64,000 nucleotides of DNA from positions 1,386,001-1,450,000 of the forward strand of contig NZ_CP015109.1 in assembly GCF_002082015.1 (NCBI RefSeq). The letters run 5' to 3'. Below, piece after piece: positions 52,747 through 61,833 of the stretch (position 1 is the stretch's first letter; every line of letters starts with the position of its first letter). Under the pieces are notes generated by a model. That model was not told where the DNA came from. It searched no databases and saw nothing but the letters and a program-made list of their open reading frames with translations. Source of the stretch: Sporosarcina ureae. Its GTDB lineage: Bacteria > Bacillota > Bacilli > Bacillales_A > Planococcaceae. The position numbers and the translations under genes are program-made.

Positions 52747-54213
52747 ATGAATAACATCGGCGTTACCGATTTACGGCTAAAGTTTCCAGGAGAAGATGCT
52801 TTGCTTTTTAAAGACTTCTCCTTCTCTGTTCAGCCTGGTGAAAAAGTTCTCATGCTGGGTCCTAGCGGTTGTGGGAAATCTACTTTACTCCAAGTATTGA
52901 GCGGGATTATACCAAATTCTATCGAACTGCCAATGAAAGCAAAAGAGATTCAGTTACCTGACTCGTGGGGATTTGTTTTCCAAGACCCGGATACACAATT
53001 CTGCATGACCTATGTAGATGAAGAACTCGCATTCGTGTTAGAAAATCTTCATGTGCCGCGTGAAGAAATGGCACCTCTTATTGAAGAAGTATTGAACCGT
53101 GTAGACTTGCATGTAAAAGACCCCCATACGTCTATCAATGAACTGTCTCAAGGTATGAAGCAGCGGTTAGCATTGGCTTCTGTTTTATTACTAGAACCTG
53201 ACGTGTTATTTCTAGATGAACCATCTGCATTACTGGATCCGGAAGGCACGCAACAAATTTGGACTTCTATTAAAGAAGCTACTGCCGATAAAACCGTAAT
53301 CATCGTGGAGCATAAAATTGATTTGATCGCGGATTGGGTAGATCGCGTTGTGCTGTTTAATGATCTCGGTGACATGATAGCAGATGGTTCACCTAAAGAG
53401 ATCTTCGCAAACTTCCAGGAAGAACTGGAACGTTACGGCATTTGGTACCCCGGTGTATGGGAAAAATATAAAATGTCCGAAACATTTCAATCGATGATGA
53501 GAAATCGTCAAGCAGTTGCATCTCAAGAAAAACTTCAGATTCAAGACTTTCACGGCTATCGTGGTCGAGTGAAGAAAATTTCTGTCAAACAGGCGACCGT
53601 ACAGGCTGGTGACTGGATTACAATTGTCGGAGAAAATGGCTCTGGTAAAAGTACATTGCTCTTATCACTCATGCAATTACTTCGGACTGACGGCGTCTAC
53701 GAAGTAAACGACGTACCCATTGTGTGGAAAAAGAAGAAGCACCAACTCCCGAAAGGTATGTCGCTCGTCTTTCAAAACCCTGAACTACAATTTGTGACGA
53801 ACTCAATTAAGGAAGAGTTAACCGTATCTTTGCACGGTATGCCAAAAGCAGATGCCGATCGTTATGCGATGGAATTGATACAATTATTTAACTTGCCTGA
53901 TTCTGTTTCACGTCATCCTTATCAGCTATCGACGGGACAAAAGCGGCGCCTGAGTGTAGCAACTGCGCTTACTCCTGATACAGATATCTTGTTGCTTGAT
54001 GAGCCTACTTTCGGTCAAGATGCGCGAAACACATTCGCCATTCTTGAGAAGCTAGAACAGTTGCGCACTGAAGGTATGACCATTTTGATGATTACGCACG
54101 ACACGGAAATTGTAAAGAGCTTCGCCACAGCTATTTGGACTGTAATAGATGGCGTATTGCATACAGCTAATGAAGCAGGAGGTGCGAAGAATGTTCAGTT
54201 GGTTCACACCTAA
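52747..54213 (+). CDS. ykoD: HMP/thiamine ECF transporter ATPase YkoD (tandem)
   Basis: 488 residues, two ABC domains in one chain. Half 1: Walker A GPSGCGKST, signature LSQGMKQRLALAS, Walker B VLFLDEPSALLD. Half 2: Walker A GENGSGKST, signature STGQKRRLSVATAL, Walker B ILLLDEPTFGQD. It energises uptake of thiamine or its pyrimidine precursor. ATG follows GCGGAGGAATGATCCAACT. Confidence 0.93.
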   Translation: MNNIGVTDLRLKFPGEDALLFKDFSFSVQPGEKVLMLGPSGCGKSTLLQVLSGIIPNSIELPMKAKEIQLPDSWGFVFQDPDTQFCMTYVDEELAFVLENLHVPREEMAPLIEEVLNRVDLHVKDPHTSINELSQGMKQRLALASVLLLEPDVLFLDEPSALLDPEGTQQIWTSIKEATADKTVIIVEHKIDLIADWVDRVVLFNDLGDMIADGSPKEIFANFQEELERYGIWYPGVWEKYKMSETFQSMMRNRQAVASQEKLQIQDFHGYRGRVKKISVKQATVQAGDWITIVGENGSGKSTLLLSLMQLLRTDGVYEVNDVPIVWKKKKHQLPKGMSLVFQNPELQFVTNSIKEELTVSLHGMPKADADRYAMELIQLFNLPDSVSRHPYQLSTGQKRRLSVATALTPDTDILLLDEPTFGQDARNTFAILEKLEQLRTEGMTILMITHDTEIVKSFATAIWTVIDGVLHTANEAGGAKNVQLVHT

Positions 54214-54958
54214 ACGTGAGACCTGGTTATTCCGAGTCAATCCCGCGTTAAAATTCATCGTATTTTTTGTATTCTTGATTATTACGCTTGTAAATCAAAG
54301 TGTACCTTTTGCTATCTCACAAGCCATTTTATACGGAATATTATTTTATGTATTCAGCGGCTATTCACGGAGGAAACTTTTAATACTTTCGATTCCGTTA
54401 GTCATTTCTTTCCTGTCTACTGGATTGACGATGTTGTTGTTCGGTAAGGGTGAAGCGGTGTTGTGGCAATGGGGGTTACTCAAGATTTCCGAAGAAAGTA
54501 TTCAACATGCGCTATTGCTCGGAAGTAAATCACTGTCATTCGGATTCGTTGGCTTTACGTTTATCTTAACGATCCAACCCGTGCTATTCTTTTATGCTAT
54601 GATGCAGCAGTTCCGTCTGCCTTCCAAATATGCGTACAGTTTTATTGCGGCTTTTCGCTTAATTCCTGCTGTAACTGAAGAGCTACAAATTCGTAGGAAT
54701 GCGTTACAAGTACGTAATATTCAATTTTCAAAAGGGATTAAAGGGGTGTATGAGCGATTGCAATCCTATACCGTTCCCTTATTCGCTCAAAGTATACGTC
54801 GCGCCCAACGTATTGCAGTTGCGATGGAAGCAAAACAATATCAGATGGGAGCTGCGAGGACGTATTATTATACTACACGGTTTAATGGTATAGATATGGC
54901 GTTTTTGCTTGTCATGATAGGTAGTTTATCTTCAGCCTTTTTACTATCGATTTATTGA
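54191..54958 (+). CDS. ykoC: HMP/thiamine ECF transporter transmembrane component YkoC
   Basis: 255 residues, five to six membrane helices; the coupling segment ELQIRRNALQVRNIQF and RRAQRIAVAMEAKQYQMG are typical of EcfT/CbiQ proteins (the A-R-x-x-x motif region). The start at 54191 has GGAGGTG upstream and lies inside the end of ykoD (23-base overlap); a longer frame from 54149 is not needed. Last gene of the TPP-controlled operon. Confidence 0.92.
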   Translation: MFSWFTPKRETWLFRVNPALKFIVFFVFLIITLVNQSVPFAISQAILYGILFYVFSGYSRRKLLILSIPLVISFLSTGLTMLLFGKGEAVLWQWGLLKISEESIQHALLLGSKSLSFGFVGFTFILTIQPVLFFYAMMQQFRLPSKYAYSFIAAFRLIPAVTEELQIRRNALQVRNIQFSKGIKGVYERLQSYTVPLFAQSIRRAQRIAVAMEAKQYQMGAARTYYYTTRFNGIDMAFLLVMIGSLSSAFLLSIY

Positions 54959-55016
54959 TAACCATTTGATAACCACCCCATACATTACGTAGCTTACTTT
55001 GTCATATTTTAACTCA

Positions 55017-55060
55017 AAAACTGCCATAGCTATCTTAACGATATGCCATGGCAGTTTTGC
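55017..55060. terminator. Bidirectional terminator
   Basis: AAAACTGCCATAGC pairs with GCCATGGCAGTTTT around a 13-base loop, between ykoC and the convergent universal stress gene. Confidence 0.8.
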
Positions 55061-55070
55061 TTTATACTAT

Positions 55071-55481
55071 TTATTTAATGATCGTGACAGAGCTGTTTAC
55101 ATGTTTGATTACTTTTTGACTGACACTACCCATTACTAAATTTTTAAGTAATCTTAAGCCACGACTACTAAGAATGAGGTGATCAATTTCATTGTTATTG
55201 ACATGCTTAATGATTTGCTGGTGCGGATTTCCTTGAAGTACTGTGACTTCCGCTACTATTCCCTTATCTTTCACTAACTTCAATGCAGATTGCAACTTCT
55301 TTTTTTGATACTTATCAAGACTATTAGGGCTTTGTTTTAATAGTCGCTCATCTTCTTTATTGAAGTCGACGACATGGATCAATTCCAGTTTTGCCCCAGA
55401 AAATTGTTGCATTAACATAATTGCATAATCTGTTGCCCGTAATGAGTTATCTGAGCCATCTACCGCCACAGCAATCTTCAT
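55071..55481 (-). CDS. Universal stress protein, UspA family
   Basis: 136 residues. MKIAVAVDGSDNSLRATDYA and LILSSRGLRLLKNLVMGSVSQKVIKHVNSSVTIIK; the last cysteine-proline of the paralogs is replaced by NSS. The nucleotide-binding glycine pattern is G-less at the first place (SSRG), so ATP binding may be weaker. ATG follows AGGAGG (reverse strand near 55488-55495). Separate transcription unit from the next Usp. Confidence 0.88.
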   Translation of the reverse strand: MKIAVAVDGSDNSLRATDYAIMLMQQFSGAKLELIHVVDFNKEDERLLKQSPNSLDKYQKKKLQSALKLVKDKGIVAEVTVLQGNPHQQIIKHVNNNEIDHLILSSRGLRLLKNLVMGSVSQKVIKHVNSSVTIIK

Positions 55482-55700
55482 GATAAAACCTCCTAAAACT
55501 ACTTTCTTTCATTTCTTAATTGAGATCTTCTTACAGCTTCTGTCACCGACGTAACATTCCATTCTCATGTTCTATACCCTATTCACGGATCATGTAGTCC
55601 AGTACAACATATCTGTTCTAACAATCCAAAACCATTCTACCAATTACTTAACAAAAATCCAACTATCTGCATCCTATAAAATAAAAATTCCTGTCTACAT

Positions 55701-55749
55701 TAAAAGCCGTCATAAAAGCTTACTAAACAAGACTACATGACGACTTCTT
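55701..55749 (-). terminator. Terminator after second Usp gene
   Basis: CGTCAT and ATGACG, extended by AAAAG/CTTTT with small mismatches, around a 21-base loop; TTTTAATG follows on the reverse strand. Confidence 0.65.
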
Positions 55750-56163
55750 TTACTTGACGATGGTCACTGGACAATTTGCTTTCTCCATTACACTTCGGCT
55801 AACACTACCAAGTACCACTTCTTGCATTATGTTCATTCCACGGCTACCAAGTACTAATTGTCCAACTTTTTCCGTTTGTAAATGATTAATAATTTCTTGA
55901 TCTGGATTCCCTCGCAACAGCGTGATTTTTGTTTTAACTCCGGCTTCTTCCGCCAACTCCACTACTGGCCTTACAATTCGATCTTGATACAAGGATAGAC
56001 TTTTAAGATTTTGCAACAGGAGTTGTTCATCTTCTACTTTGTTATAGTCGGTTACGGAAATCACTTCGAGCTCTGCGTCTTGTACGTTCTCTAAAAGTGT
56101 CAGTGCATATTTCGCGGCACGAAAAGCATGTTCTGAACCATCTACAGCTACGGCAATTTTCAT
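55750..56163 (-). CDS. Universal stress protein, UspA family
   Basis: 137 residues. MKIAVAVDGSEHAFRAAKYAL at the start and LVLGSRGMNIMQEVVLGSVSRSVMEKANCPVTIVK at the end, with the full G-2x-G-9x-G-S nucleotide-binding pattern. Closest in the window to the copy at 44043. ATG follows GGGGGCTGTTAGT. The 268-base gap to the next Usp gene has no ORF. Confidence 0.9.
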   Translation of the reverse strand: MKIAVAVDGSEHAFRAAKYALTLLENVQDAELEVISVTDYNKVEDEQLLLQNLKSLSLYQDRIVRPVVELAEEAGVKTKITLLRGNPDQEIINHLQTEKVGQLVLGSRGMNIMQEVVLGSVSRSVMEKANCPVTIVK

Positions 56164-56348
56164 ACTAACAGCCCCCTAAAATGTAGAGTAATTACCATTA
56201 CTAGTATATATCAGAATGCTAGAGTATTCAGTGTTCCAACTTCTTTTTGATCCTTTAAATATAAAACCACATTAAACTTACACATCTACCAAAAAAAACG
56301 TTAACTCATAGTATATGAATTAACGTTTTTACATGATCTAAGATTAAA

Positions 56349-56900
56349 TTATGCGAGCAATAAGCGGTTGGCCAGCAATCTGCCTCGCACTATACTACCA
56401 GCCCATCCTGCAAGAAACGCTTTGATGAAGCCACCAATTAAAAATGGAACAAAGCCTGCCATGATCGCGGCTGTCCAGGAAAGTTCCGCAATGAACTTTA
56501 GCCACACTGTACCAAACGCCAACGCAACGAACATTCCGAGTATATTGGCGATGATCGCATTGGGGAGATTGAAACTTGTGCGTTCCATATAATAACCCGT
56601 AATGAATGCGGTTGGAATAAAGCCAATCAGAAATCCGCCTGTAGGCCCAAAGATTACACCTAGCCCTGAGGACATACCTGAAAATACCGGCATGCCTACC
56701 GCTCCCATCGCTAAATATACTAGTACAGAGATCGTTCCATAACGTGAACCTAAAATCGTCGCTGCTAAACCGACTGCAAGTGTTTGACCTGTAATCGGAA
56801 CGAGTGGGAGTGGAATCGTTAACTGTGCCATAATGCCAATAATGGCTGCGAATAACGCGGTTACAATCATCATTTTCAACTTATTTCTTGAATCCATCAT
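56349..56900 (-). CDS. bioY: Biotin transporter substrate-binding protein BioY
   Basis: 183 residues with six membrane helices. The BioY marks are IPLPLVPITGQTLAVGLAATILGSRYG and GPTGGFLIGFIPTAFITGYY. It binds biotin as the S component of an ECF transporter (EcfAT are not in the window). The start is the ATG at 56900 (or 56897) behind AAGGGGATTAAGGA; the longer frame lies in the promoter. A BirA-like operator precedes it. Confidence 0.93.
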   Translation of the reverse strand: MMDSRNKLKMMIVTALFAAIIGIMAQLTIPLPLVPITGQTLAVGLAATILGSRYGTISVLVYLAMGAVGMPVFSGMSSGLGVIFGPTGGFLIGFIPTAFITGYYMERTSFNLPNAIIANILGMFVALAFGTVWLKFIAELSWTAAIMAGFVPFLIGGFIKAFLAGWAGSIVRGRLLANRLLLA

Positions 56901-56918
56901 TTCCTTAATCCCCTTTGA

Positions 56919-56978
56919 GTAAACCATTATATAAGTTATGTTGACGTTAATTTTATAGTATATCAATATATGTGTCAA
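56919..56978 (-). promoter_or_regulatory. bioY promoter and BirA-like operator
   Basis: On the reverse strand TTGACA (56978-56973), 17 bases, TAAAAT (56955-56950). Just downstream GTCAAC-N15-GTTTAC (56945-56919) fits the GTwAAC-N15-GTTwAC pattern of BirA operators in Firmicutes. Biotin excess should shut off bioY. Confidence 0.7.
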
Positions 56979-57039
56979 TAACTTTTATCGGTTAGTTTAC
57001 TCATTAGGTAGTGCGATCGGTCACTAGGTTTCAGAACTT

Positions 57040-59712
57040 TTATTCATCCATCATGCTTTCCGCTACTGCGGGTAATAAACCACCTTGCAGATATGCATCT
57101 TTTTCCATCATGTTATCAATTCTAAGTAATACAGTAAATTGTATAACATCACCGTTCTGCCGGACTGCTGTCATACCACAACGCTGTCCAGGAACAAATG
57201 CATGATCGTCCACATCGAGCGTGTATGTTTCTGTTCCATCCAAACCAAGCACAGACACAGATTCTCCTTCTACAAATTGAAGAGGCAGCACGCCCATGCC
57301 TGCTAGATTACTACGGTGAATGCGTTCGAAGCTTTCAGCAAGCACCACTTTTACACCAAGCAGCGATGTTCCTTTTGCTGCCCAATCCCGCGAACTTCCC
57401 GTTCCGTACTCTTTCCCTGCCAAAACAATTAAATTACGCTGTTCTTCTTCATACCGCTGTGCCGCTTCAAATACTGTAACTTGTTCTCCTGTACCCCTGT
57501 GTATTGTATAACCACCTTCAACCCCAGGAATGAGCTGGTTGCGAAGACGTATATTCGCAAACGTACCGCGCACCATCACATGATGATTCCCCCTGCGGGC
57601 GCCATAGTTATTGTAAGAACGTGGACTGATTCCTTGTTCTGATAAAAATCTGCCCGCCTCACTATTCATCGGAATTTGCCCTGCCGGTGATATGTGATCC
57701 GTTGTGATAGAATCTCCCAGCACCAGCAGTGGAATCATCTTCTCTGTGCTTTTTGTGATGGATGTGTTATGAATAGTATCAAAATATGGTGCACGCTGAA
57801 TATACGTTGAGTCTTGATCCCAGTTATAAAGCATACCTTCTGTAGCTGGTATCGATTCCCATGTTTCATTTGAATAAACACCTGCGTATTCTTCACGAAA
57901 CAGTGAAGAATCAACCGTTTTCGAAATCACCTCTTGCACGATTTCTGTAGATGGCCATAAGTCCGCTAAATACACAGGAAGTCCTTCTACTCCTATTCCG
58001 ATTGGTTCGCTTTCAAAGTCGATATCGATACGTCCTGCTAATGCATAGGCCACAACGAGTGGAGGTGAAGCTAAATAATTTGCACGAATTAGTGGATGTA
58101 CGCGCCCTTCGAAATTCCGGTTCCCACTTAAAATAGACGCCACGACTAAATCATTTTCCGTTATGGCTTCTTCTGCTTCTAACGTCAGCGAGCCACTATT
58201 GCCACAACATGTAGCACAGCCATAGCCATCAACGAAAAATCCAAGTTGCTCTAGCGATGTTAGTAAATCCGCCTTCTCTAAATAACGTGTGACAACTCGA
58301 GAGCCTGGCGTCAACGTCGTTTTGACAAACGAAGGTACATGTAAGCCCTTTTCAATAGCGCGTGCAGCTAATAGTCCTGCTGCCACCATGACAGATGGAT
58401 TCGAAGTATTAGTGCAGCTTGTAATGGAAGCCAATACAATAGAACCGTCCTGAATCCTCTTCTCAGATTTCACACGTTGCCTGCCATATCCACCTTCAGC
58501 AACTGATTTTGCCAAAATTGTCTCAAACGACTTCTTCATGTCAATCAACGCTACTGTATCTTGAGGTCTTTTCGGTCCACTGACTGTCGGCATGATCGTA
58601 GACAAATCCAACTCCACCGTTTCTGAAAACCTCGGAGTTATAGATTGTTCATTCATAAACAAGTTTTGAGCACGTAGATATCCTTCAACTAAAGGCACCG
58701 CATCCTCACGACCTGTCTGATGAAGATATTCCATCGTTCGCTCATCGGTTGGAAAGAAGCTCATTGTAGCACCATATTCAGGTGCCATATTAGCTATCGT
58801 GGCACGATCAGTTACAGGAATATGGCGTAGCCCTTCTCCGTAAAACTCTACAAACTTTCCAACAACCCCTTTTTTTCGTAAAGTATGGGTAACTGTCAAC
58901 GCAAGATCAGTTGCTGTTACACCTTCAGCTAATGAACCCGTTAGATTTACTCCCACTACATCTGGAATCGTAAAGTATAATGGCTTGCCTAGCATTGCAG
59001 ACTCCGCTTCAATTCCACCAACACCCCAACCTATTATTCCCATTCCGTTAATCATTGGAGTATGCGAATCTGTTCCGACTAAAGAATCTGGAAACAACCA
59101 CCTTTTATCCTCGTATGTTTCTATTCTTACACCAGTAGCTAAGTATTCCAAATTCACTTGGTGCACAATACCGTTTGCCGGCGGTACGACATGAAAGTTT
59201 TCAAAGTTTTTCTGTGCCCACCGCACAAACGAATACCGCTCTGCATTTCGTTCATATTCAATGGATAGGTTTTGTTCAAACGCCGCCTGATTTCCATAGT
59301 GTTCGATAATGACCGAATGGTCGATTACTAAATCGACAGGAATTTGCGGATTGACTACTAATGGATTGCCACCACGTGCGGCTACCGCGTCCCGCATAGA
59401 GGCTAGATCTACAATAGCTGGGATTCCTGTGAAATCTTGGAACACAATTCGCGCTGGTTTAAAAGGTACTTCTTGGCCCTCAGTCCCACCTGACCAATTT
59501 GCCAGTGCAGCGATATGTTCGTCTGTTATGTATTGTCCGTCGGCATGACGAACTGCAGATTCAAGTAGCAATCGTATGGTATAAGGCAATTCATTTATTG
59601 CGTTGAAACCAAATCTTTCTAACTTCTTCATGGAAACATAGCTGAATTGCTCACCTTCAATCGTCAACTCTTCACGCATAGTGTCGCGATGCCATTCACA
59701 GTGCTGATTCAT
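57040..59712 (-). CDS. acnD: AcnA/AcnD-type aconitate hydratase
   Basis: 890 residues. Fe-S cysteines are in ITSCTNTSNPSVM and YGCATCCGNSG; SYNNYGARRGNHHVMVRGTFANIRLRN and KEYGTGSSRDWAAKG are substrate-binding marks of the swivelling domain. Its place next to prpF and prpB indicates AcnD, the Fe-S 2-methylcitrate dehydratase that works only with PrpF; a general aconitase cannot be excluded. The ATG at 59712 follows AAAGGTGGGG. Last gene of the reverse-strand cluster visible here. Confidence 0.85.
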   Translation of the reverse strand: MNQHCEWHRDTMREELTIEGEQFSYVSMKKLERFGFNAINELPYTIRLLLESAVRHADGQYITDEHIAALANWSGGTEGQEVPFKPARIVFQDFTGIPAIVDLASMRDAVAARGGNPLVVNPQIPVDLVIDHSVIIEHYGNQAAFEQNLSIEYERNAERYSFVRWAQKNFENFHVVPPANGIVHQVNLEYLATGVRIETYEDKRWLFPDSLVGTDSHTPMINGMGIIGWGVGGIEAESAMLGKPLYFTIPDVVGVNLTGSLAEGVTATDLALTVTHTLRKKGVVGKFVEFYGEGLRHIPVTDRATIANMAPEYGATMSFFPTDERTMEYLHQTGREDAVPLVEGYLRAQNLFMNEQSITPRFSETVELDLSTIMPTVSGPKRPQDTVALIDMKKSFETILAKSVAEGGYGRQRVKSEKRIQDGSIVLASITSCTNTSNPSVMVAAGLLAARAIEKGLHVPSFVKTTLTPGSRVVTRYLEKADLLTSLEQLGFFVDGYGCATCCGNSGSLTLEAEEAITENDLVVASILSGNRNFEGRVHPLIRANYLASPPLVVAYALAGRIDIDFESEPIGIGVEGLPVYLADLWPSTEIVQEVISKTVDSSLFREEYAGVYSNETWESIPATEGMLYNWDQDSTYIQRAPYFDTIHNTSITKSTEKMIPLLVLGDSITTDHISPAGQIPMNSEAGRFLSEQGISPRSYNNYGARRGNHHVMVRGTFANIRLRNQLIPGVEGGYTIHRGTGEQVTVFEAAQRYEEEQRNLIVLAGKEYGTGSSRDWAAKGTSLLGVKVVLAESFERIHRSNLAGMGVLPLQFVEGESVSVLGLDGTETYTLDVDDHAFVPGQRCGMTAVRQNGDVIQFTVLLRIDNMMEKDAYLQGGLLPAVAESMMDE

Positions 59713-59754
59713 ATCGGACCCCACCTTTCATCTCCTATAATAAGCCAATCGAAA

Positions 59755-60897
59755 TTACAGCCAGCTTGGTACATAACATCGTCCCTCAAATATTCTTCTG
59801 GCTGTCCTGTCTAAACCAACTGCAGCAACATCTTTTCCATCTTGTGTCAATTCTACAGTCACTTCCGCTATACCATCAGGATGGCCTATTCGTATATTTT
59901 GAAGCTGTTTCTTCTCGCTGGACGTGTAACATGCATTCGGAATCGTGCCATCAATCAATAATGTGGAGGCTAAATTGTATAGACCACTACCGGCAAATGT
60001 ACGATGAAATTTCCCCATCGAAATCATTCTAGCTATAATGTCAATTTCCTCTGCTTTGACCTCAATACCTGACGTAGTAAAATAATCGCGTGGCGGTGCA
60101 ACTAGGGCAATCTTCGGTATCGATGGCACTTCCTTAGCGGCATCTATAGTTTCAGACATCCCTGCAGCAACGGCACCTTGGGCACGCAAGGTTTCAAGCT
60201 GCGTGAGCAAATGTTGATCTTGACTGAGTATATGATTCGACTCTGAACCATTCAACCCAAAGTCATGCGCGTGTACAAAAATGAAAGGATTGACAATATC
60301 ACTGATAGTCGTTAAAACCTTTTGCCCACCCATCACTAACTCTGTACGCGTATCGGCAGGAAATGTAGTGCCTGTTTTACCACCGCTCGGCGATAGAATC
60401 GAAACGCTAATCTTTGCGCCTGTATGTACAATCCCTGCCATCAAATAGTCTCCGTCCACTTGAGCTTCTCCGTCTACTACAGGCACTTCAAGCCGCACCA
60501 AACGGTTAATATTTTTATTGAGCACTATTACTTCACAAACCCCATCAATTGAAGGGAACTGTACCAGCCCTTCATCGATTGCATAAGCTCCTACTGCCGC
60601 CATTAAGTTTCCACATGTTCCTGCTGAATCTACGATAGCATCCCCAATTCCTACTTGGTAGAATGTGTACGCAAGACAGGCTTGTTTACTATCGGTTTCA
60701 TGAATGACAATCACTTTGCTCGTATGAGAAGTACCGCCTCCAAGACCGTTTACTTGGGAAGGGTTATATGCATCGATTGCAGACATGAATATCCGTTCTT
60801 GCGCACTCCTCGATTTCGGTAAATCACTTTCCTTAAAGAACACACCTCTACTCGTACCACCGCGATAAACAATACACGGCACAGATTTTTGTTTCAC
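59755..60897 (-). CDS. prpF: PrpF family aconitate isomerase
   Basis: 380 residues. KSVPCIVYRGGTSRGVFFKESDLP opens the protein as in PrpF, with GGGTSHTSKV, DSAGTCGNLMAAVGAYA and GLYNLASTLLIDGTIPN later. PrpF isomerises 2-methyl-trans-aconitate (or trans-aconitate) to the cis form, supporting AcnD. The start is a GTG at 60897, eight bases after AAGGAGG; the ATG at 60915 would contain that site. It lies 15 bases after prpB and 42 before acnD. Confidence 0.9.
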   Translation of the reverse strand: MKQKSVPCIVYRGGTSRGVFFKESDLPKSRSAQERIFMSAIDAYNPSQVNGLGGGTSHTSKVIVIHETDSKQACLAYTFYQVGIGDAIVDSAGTCGNLMAAVGAYAIDEGLVQFPSIDGVCEVIVLNKNINRLVRLEVPVVDGEAQVDGDYLMAGIVHTGAKISVSILSPSGGKTGTTFPADTRTELVMGGQKVLTTISDIVNPFIFVHAHDFGLNGSESNHILSQDQHLLTQLETLRAQGAVAAGMSETIDAAKEVPSIPKIALVAPPRDYFTTSGIEVKAEEIDIIARMISMGKFHRTFAGSGLYNLASTLLIDGTIPNACYTSSEKKQLQNIRIGHPDGIAEVTVELTQDGKDVAAVGLDRTARRIFEGRCYVPSWL

Positions 60898-60911
60898 GGC
60901 TAGTTCCTCCT

Positions 60912-61814
60912 TCATTCAGGAATGATTGTCTTAGCGATTTTTCCATCCAGCGACTCATATTTCTCCAGCTCTATCGTTTCGTATAATTCACGACGTGTCT
61001 GCATCTGATCAAGCACATCTACTTGCGTCCCTTTATCAAATATTTCTTGAAAGACCGTTTCAAATGCTTTTGCAGCTGCACGCAAAGATGTAACCGGATA
61101 AATAACCATTGAAAAACCGAAGTGTTGAAATTCTTCAGCTGTATAGTATTCTGTCCGTCCAAACTCTGTCATATTAGCCAGCAGCGGTACATTAAATGCA
61201 GCTCCTACTCTCTCGAATTCTTCTTTTGTCGTCAATGCTTCGGGAAATAACGCTTCTGCACCTGCTTCAACATATAATTTCATTCTTTCAATGGCCGCAT
61301 CGAGTCCTTCAACGGATAGGGCATCCGTTCTTGCCACTACTACTAATGACGGAGCCACTTCTTTAATTGCACGAATCTTCGCTGCCATCTCATCAGCATG
61401 AATTAATTTCTTACCATTTAAATGTCCACATTTTTTCGGCAAATCTTGGTCTTCAATTTGTACGGCCGCTACATTCGCTTCGACCATTTCTTTGGCTGTT
61501 CGTGCAACATTTAGCACACCACCAAATCCAGTATCAATATCAACTAGGATAGGTAAATTTGTTGCACGCACTAATTCTCTTGCACGTTCCGCCACTTCCT
61601 GTGAATGCAAAATTCCAAGATCAGGCAGACCACGGCTAGCGGTAAATGCCGCACCGGATAAATACAATGCTTCAAAACCTACTTTTTTTGCAGTTAAAGC
61701 CGCCATCCCGTCATGCGCACCCATGATTTTCAAAATTTCAGTCTGACGAATAGCAGTCAAAAATTCTCCTGCCAGTTCCTTCTGTGTTTTTTGTTCCTGA
61801 ACTAACCATGACAT
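60912..61814 (-). CDS. prpB: Methylisocitrate lyase PrpB (MmgF type)
   Basis: 300 residues. The isocitrate lyase/PEP mutase fold shows in GAHDGMAALTAKK, LYLSGAAFTASRGLPDLG, VDIDTGFGG (metal site), QIEDQDLPKKCGHLNGK (catalytic cysteine in KKCGH) and NMTEFGRTEYY. It is close to B. subtilis MmgF from memory. It cleaves 2-methylisocitrate to pyruvate and succinate. ATG follows AAAAGGGGAATTATAG. No methylcitrate synthase gene is in the window. Confidence 0.92.
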   Translation of the reverse strand: MSWLVQEQKTQKELAGEFLTAIRQTEILKIMGAHDGMAALTAKKVGFEALYLSGAAFTASRGLPDLGILHSQEVAERARELVRATNLPILVDIDTGFGGVLNVARTAKEMVEANVAAVQIEDQDLPKKCGHLNGKKLIHADEMAAKIRAIKEVAPSLVVVARTDALSVEGLDAAIERMKLYVEAGAEALFPEALTTKEEFERVGAAFNVPLLANMTEFGRTEYYTAEEFQHFGFSMVIYPVTSLRAAAKAFETVFQEIFDKGTQVDVLDQMQTRRELYETIELEKYESLDGKIAKTIIPE

Positions 61815-61833
61815 CTATAATTCCCCTTTTCTT

